A stretch of 7,596 bases of DNA from Candidatus Saccharimonadota bacterium (lineage in GTDB: Bacteria > Patescibacteriota > Saccharimonadia > Saccharimonadales > Saccharimonadaceae). The DNA lies in assembly GCA_009778015.1 (NCBI GenBank), contig WRKS01000019.1:1-7596 (forward strand). Reading direction: 5' to 3'. This document shows, one piece after another, positions 4,939 through 7,596 of the stretch (within the stretch, counting starts at the first letter, position 1; every line of letters starts with the position of its first letter). The notes under the pieces were generated by a model. The model was given only the letters and a program-made list of their open reading frames with translations, searched no databases and was not told the origin of the DNA. The position numbers and the translations under genes were made by a program.

Positions 4939-6596
4939 ATGGTGCTAAACAACACACGTGGGGGGGGTCTCCCCATTCTAAGTTAATTAAGGCTATCCTT
5001 AGTCTTACTTTAATCATCGGTCTTGGGCTAGCGGTGCAACCGCTAGCCTCTTATGCTGCACCGCTCGCTACCGATACCAGCACCGATAACACCATGCGGG
5101 TTAGTATAGACGGCAGTATTACCATCACCGAAGTAGACAACCAAGCCCTAGACCTAGAGCTCTCTGGTGGTGACGTCTCCTCCGGTAATCATGTTACCGG
5201 CCAACACCTAGTTAGAATCTTCACTAGCATTCCCGGTGGTTATACCTTAAGCATGCAAGCTACTACCGCTAATCTCCTGCGCGAAGGCACTACTCCCGGC
5301 CTCTTTGATGGCACTGGCGACACTACCGGCGGCTTTGCCCCAATCGGCGGTTCGGTTACTAGCGAAGCCGACCCCAACCAACCCTACAATGTCGCTGTCC
5401 TAAGCGGCCTTACCTTCGCTAGCCGGATTACTAGCGGCGTGCCAGCTAATACCGGTGCCTGGGGCTTTAACCTAGATGCTGGTAGTAACTTCGTTTCTGT
5501 CCCTACTACTCCTACTATTATTGCTGCCACTAACAACTCCAGTGATGCCTCTACTAACCCCACCCTCATTACCTACGGTGCCCAAGCCGGCCTCACTACT
5601 CCTGCCGGCAGCTACGGCGCCTATATCACCTACATCGCCAGCACCAATGAGCAGGCGCCTCCGCCGCCGCCACCATTTATGCAAGGGTTTAATGCCACCG
5701 ACTGCTCAGCTCTAAGTATCGGCGACACCACTACCCTCCGTGATGCCAGAGACGGCCAAGACTACCAAGTCCGCAAAATGCCAGACAACAAATGCTGGAT
5801 GACCGATAACCTGGCTTATGTCGGCGGCGGCACTAACACCTACGGCGACGTGGTAGCCACCAATGGCACCGGTGTTGGTGGCATTGTTCAGCAGACCACC
5901 ACGGCAGGTTGGGCTGATACCACACTCACTGCCACCAACAACCGGCGCCAGATTATGCTTAACACGCAGGCCGGCCTTGGCGGCACCATGAACTGCTCCA
6001 CCAGCGCGGCGACCGGCACGGGCGTAATGGAATCCACCTGTGGTGGCCAAATCATGTATAACTTCTGTGCGGCACTCGGCCTAGACTCTGGCACTACACC
6101 ATCTTGTGCCACGGTCTCTAATACCACCACCGGCATCGGTATGACAGCAGCTGGTATTGTCGGGGCAACCGGCGGCCAAGGTGGCGAGTCGCTCGGTAGC
6201 GGTGGCAGTAGCATCTGCCCGGCCGGTTGGCGAATCCCAGTCGGCCTAGTTGGTTCGGCACCGGGTGCTCTACCGAACGATTGGAATGCGCTTAACGTAG
6301 CAATTGGCGGTGCTAACATTACCACTGCAGCTAGCGACACCGGCCCGGGCCAAGGCTTTTGGCAGCCGTCTGGCACCACTAGCTCCTTCCCGGCAATGTT
6401 CGGCGGCGTTTCGGCCGGCACCGTCAATACGGCAGGCAATCTCGCCAATCAGTCCACGTTCGCGTACTGGTGGTCGTCTTCGCTCAGCAGCGCGACTATT
6501 GGCAGTATCGCGTTCGTCCGCAGCACCGGCGTCTACCCGGGCACGGACCTCAACGTTAAGGCCAGCGGCTTTTCTGTCCGCTGTGTTGCCGACTAA
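4939..6596 (+). CDS. Secreted protein with N-terminal beta-sandwich and C-terminal FISUMP domain, frameshifted at a G8 tract
   Basis: As written, translation from the ATG at 4939 meets a stop (TAA, 4984-4986) soon after eight G at 4960-4967. With nine G, or a -1 slip, the frame joins the long downstream frame and gives a 552-residue protein. That joined frame puts a signal peptide right after the start: basic SKLIK, a Leu/Ile-rich core, then ASYA-AP as a likely cleavage site (about residues 14-42). The downstream frame has no ATG, GTG or TTG before the signal peptide; its first GTG (5034) falls in the middle of it, so a truncated start is unlikely. A Ser/Thr/Gly-rich region without cysteine follows, ending in AGSYGAYITYIA. 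Next come six prolines (5658-5675) and a FISUMP-type domain from about 5686: FNATDCSALSIGDTTTL, KCWMTDNL, CPAGWRIP, YWWSSS and the ending FSVRCVAD. Eight cysteines are confined to this domain. No sortase motif or C-terminal membrane helix is seen. It is likely exported; function unknown. Confidence 0.8.
4960..4967 (+). repeat. G8 homopolymer that breaks the reading frame
   Basis: Eight consecutive G lie between the start codon and the signal peptide of the secreted protein. TCT and CCCC follow, allowing a small GGGG/CCCC hairpin (4964-4974). One extra G restores the frame. It may be a phase-variation tract, a slippage site or a sequencing error. Confidence 0.75.
5026..5048 (+). repeat. Perfect 10-bp inverted repeat inside the signal-peptide coding region
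   Basis: GGCTAGCGGT (5026-5035) and ACCGCTAGCC (5039-5048) are perfectly complementary around GCA. The repeat encodes the end of the hydrophobic core of the signal peptide. It would form a stable hairpin in the mRNA about 90 bases after the start codon. Confidence 0.7.
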
Positions 6597-7204
6597 ACAT
6601 CCTTCCAGTCGCCAGCCGTAAAACGGTTCTTGCCCTCAGTGTGCCAGTCATGCGGGTTGCTTACCCTAATCACATCAAAGAATCTTTTGGCAGTCTTGGT
6701 GTGTAGCTTCTCGCGTAGCGCCGCTCGCTTTTTATGGATAATCTCGCCCATAAATTCGCCGCGCGCGATGCTTTCCATCAGCTCTATCTCAATATCTAGC
6801 ATATCGGCGTCCTTCAGCACCTTAGCGGCTAGGGTTTCTCGCTCCTCATACTCCTCTGCTAGCTCCCGCATCTCTTGCCCCACCGAGACACCCTCGGTCT
6901 GGTCTCGGACCGCGCCCGCTTCGTCTCGCTTCACATAGAGCCGCGACAAATAATGCACGTCGCCGACTCGCGTCTCGCTCATATCGTGCACCAGCGCCAT
7001 CTTCATCACATGCCCCACATCGGCGCCCTCTTGCTTGGCCAAAAACCACGCAATCATCGCCGTTCTAAATGTGTGCTCGGCGTCGTTTGCCAGCGGCAAA
7101 CCACCAAATTGGTTCCATGTCCTCGCCACATGTCTTAGTGTGCCCATCTCAAACAAGAATTTCACATCTCGCGCCGTCTCGCCTAAAGTATTGCCTTTTG
7201 CCAT
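6593..7204 (-). CDS. HD-domain hydrolase, YfbR/HDDC2-like 5'-nucleotidase
   Basis: The 203-residue product fits the HD_3 group that includes E. coli YfbR, which removes phosphate from deoxynucleoside 5'-monophosphates in the cytoplasm with a divalent metal. Visible: an N-terminal helix with LRHVARTW (23-30), then NDAEHTFR (40-47) with H44, ALVHDMSE (70-77) with the HD pair H73-D74 and E77, D82 in RVGD five residues after that Glu as in YfbR, and KDADMLD (131-137) with the last metal-binding Asp. The C-terminal part is helical, and the tail is less conserved in my reading. Substrate is inferred from the family and could differ. The stop codon overlaps that of the convergent secreted-protein gene, leaving no room for a terminator between them. 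Confidence 0.88.
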   Translation of the reverse strand: MAKGNTLGETARDVKFLFEMGTLRHVARTWNQFGGLPLANDAEHTFRTAMIAWFLAKQEGADVGHVMKMALVHDMSETRVGDVHYLSRLYVKRDEAGAVRDQTEGVSVGQEMRELAEEYEERETLAAKVLKDADMLDIEIELMESIARGEFMGEIIHKKRAALREKLHTKTAKRFFDVIRVSNPHDWHTEGKNRFTAGDWKDV

Positions 7205-7210
7205 AACTCC

Positions 7211-7219
7211 AGTATAGCA
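7211..7219 (-). promoter_or_regulatory. Extended -10 promoter of the HD hydrolase gene, probably leaderless
   Basis: On the minus strand TGC is followed by TATACT (7216-7211), then GGAGTT and the ATG at 7204. GGAG looks like a ribosome binding site but lies only two bases from ATG, and would fall upstream of the expected transcription start. No clear -35 box is seen (TTAAAG at 18 bases). Confidence 0.55.
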
Positions 7220-7249
7220 CGCCCCCCACCTGCCTTTAAGTGGCTATGC

Positions 7250-7596
7250 TTACTTCCGCTTTCGGCTCTGCGGTTTTGGTGCTTGTTTTTGCTCGCTGCT
7301 CTTTTTCCAACCTTTTGTCTTATCAAATAGCTCTTTTAGATGGTCTGGCGCCGTGCGAAAGACCAGCTCGCGAATAGAATAAAACGGCGAGTGGCTCCTA
7401 ACCTCACGATACAAAAAGCGCATATACTTAGCGGTGTCTAGCTCGCCATCCTTTTGCCAGCTTTGCCGCACCCGCTTGGCGTAAGCCCGAAACCTGGCCA
7501 CATGGATAAAGCTAAAGATCGCGTCTGCTACAATATAGACCAAAAATACCATATATGGCATAATCCCCCAGCGCCCGTAAGCTTGTGCGTCCAAGT
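7250..7596 (-). CDS. C-terminal part of an unrecognised membrane protein
   Basis: The frame is open to the window edge, so the gene probably starts outside it. I do not recognise the family. About 115 residues are visible: one strongly hydrophobic segment (MPYMVFLVYIVADAIFSFI), then a basic stretch (RFRAYAKRVRQ), a soluble helical region with SHSPFYSIRELVFR, and a Lys/Gln-rich tail ending in KPQSRKRK. The basic residues after the hydrophobic segment suggest that the C-terminal part is cytoplasmic. An ATG at 7561 (MPYMVF) could be the true start, which would make a 103-residue single-span protein, but no promoter of the kind seen for its neighbours precedes it. The gene ends 45 bases before the HD gene start and is transcribed in the same direction. 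Confidence 0.6.
   Translation of the reverse strand, partial: LDAQAYGRWGIMPYMVFLVYIVADAIFSFIHVARFRAYAKRVRQSWQKDGELDTAKYMRFLYREVRSHSPFYSIRELVFRTAPDHLKELFDKTKGWKKSSEQKQAPKPQSRKRK

Noticed and set aside
5888..6448. Minus-strand open frame opposite the FISUMP domain
   Set aside because: Pro/Ala-rich low-complexity product typical of antisense reading of a Gly/Thr-rich gene; no promoter or ribosome binding site seen.
6560..6596. Sortase sorting signal at the end of the secreted protein
   Set aside because: The protein ends with FSVRCVAD; no LPxTG-like motif, hydrophobic segment or basic tail is present.
1..7596. CRISPR array, insertion sequence or transposase
   Set aside because: No regularly spaced repeats, terminal inverted repeats or transposase-like frames were found on either strand.

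Overview
The window looks like a compact chromosomal segment from a small-genome bacterium of the Candidate Phyla Radiation, most likely Saccharibacteria-like. The best clue is a secreted protein ending in a FISUMP-type domain behind a short beta-sandwich region, an architecture I associate with that group. Short intergenic gaps, single-gene transcription units and consensus -10 boxes fit a compact bacterial genome. The assignment is inference; no rRNA or phylogenetic marker is present. TGA acts as a normal stop (ferritin-like and DUF3800 genes), which argues against the TGA-glycine code of Gracilibacteria and Absconditabacteria.

Layout. 1-363: the 3' end of a PrmC-like methyltransferase gene, then tRNA-Pro(UGG) with its own promoter and a 13-bp hairpin that starts at the CCA end. 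364-2403: a hairpin-rich leader and ftsH, encoding the membrane AAA+ zinc protease. 2440-3432 (minus): queA, converging on ftsH. 3505-3879: a small ferritin-like protein with a Pro/Ala-rich tail, divergent from queA. 3876-3999: tRNA-Leu(GAG), whose -35 box overlaps the stop of the ferritin-like gene. 4046-4788: a promoter plus a roughly 76-nt three-way-junction RNA facing, tail to tail, an AT-rich DUF3800 gene. 4865-6596: a secreted FISUMP protein whose start and signal peptide are put out of frame by a run of eight G. 6593-7204 (minus): an HD-domain 5'-nucleotidase (YfbR/HDDC2-like). 7250-7596 (minus): the end of an unrecognised membrane protein gene.

The genes are mostly unrelated housekeeping functions (translation-factor methylation, tRNAs, membrane proteolysis, tRNA queuosine modification, nucleotide turnover) with two accessory units: the DUF3800/RNA pair and the secreted protein. 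Two initiation styles are visible. ftsH and the ferritin-like gene have AGGAGG three bases before ATG. queA, the DUF3800 gene and the HD gene each have an extended -10 box ending exactly six bases before ATG, which predicts leaderless mRNAs.

Most worth following up: the structured RNA beside DUF3800, the G8 tract in the secreted-protein gene, and the repeated leaderless promoter geometry.
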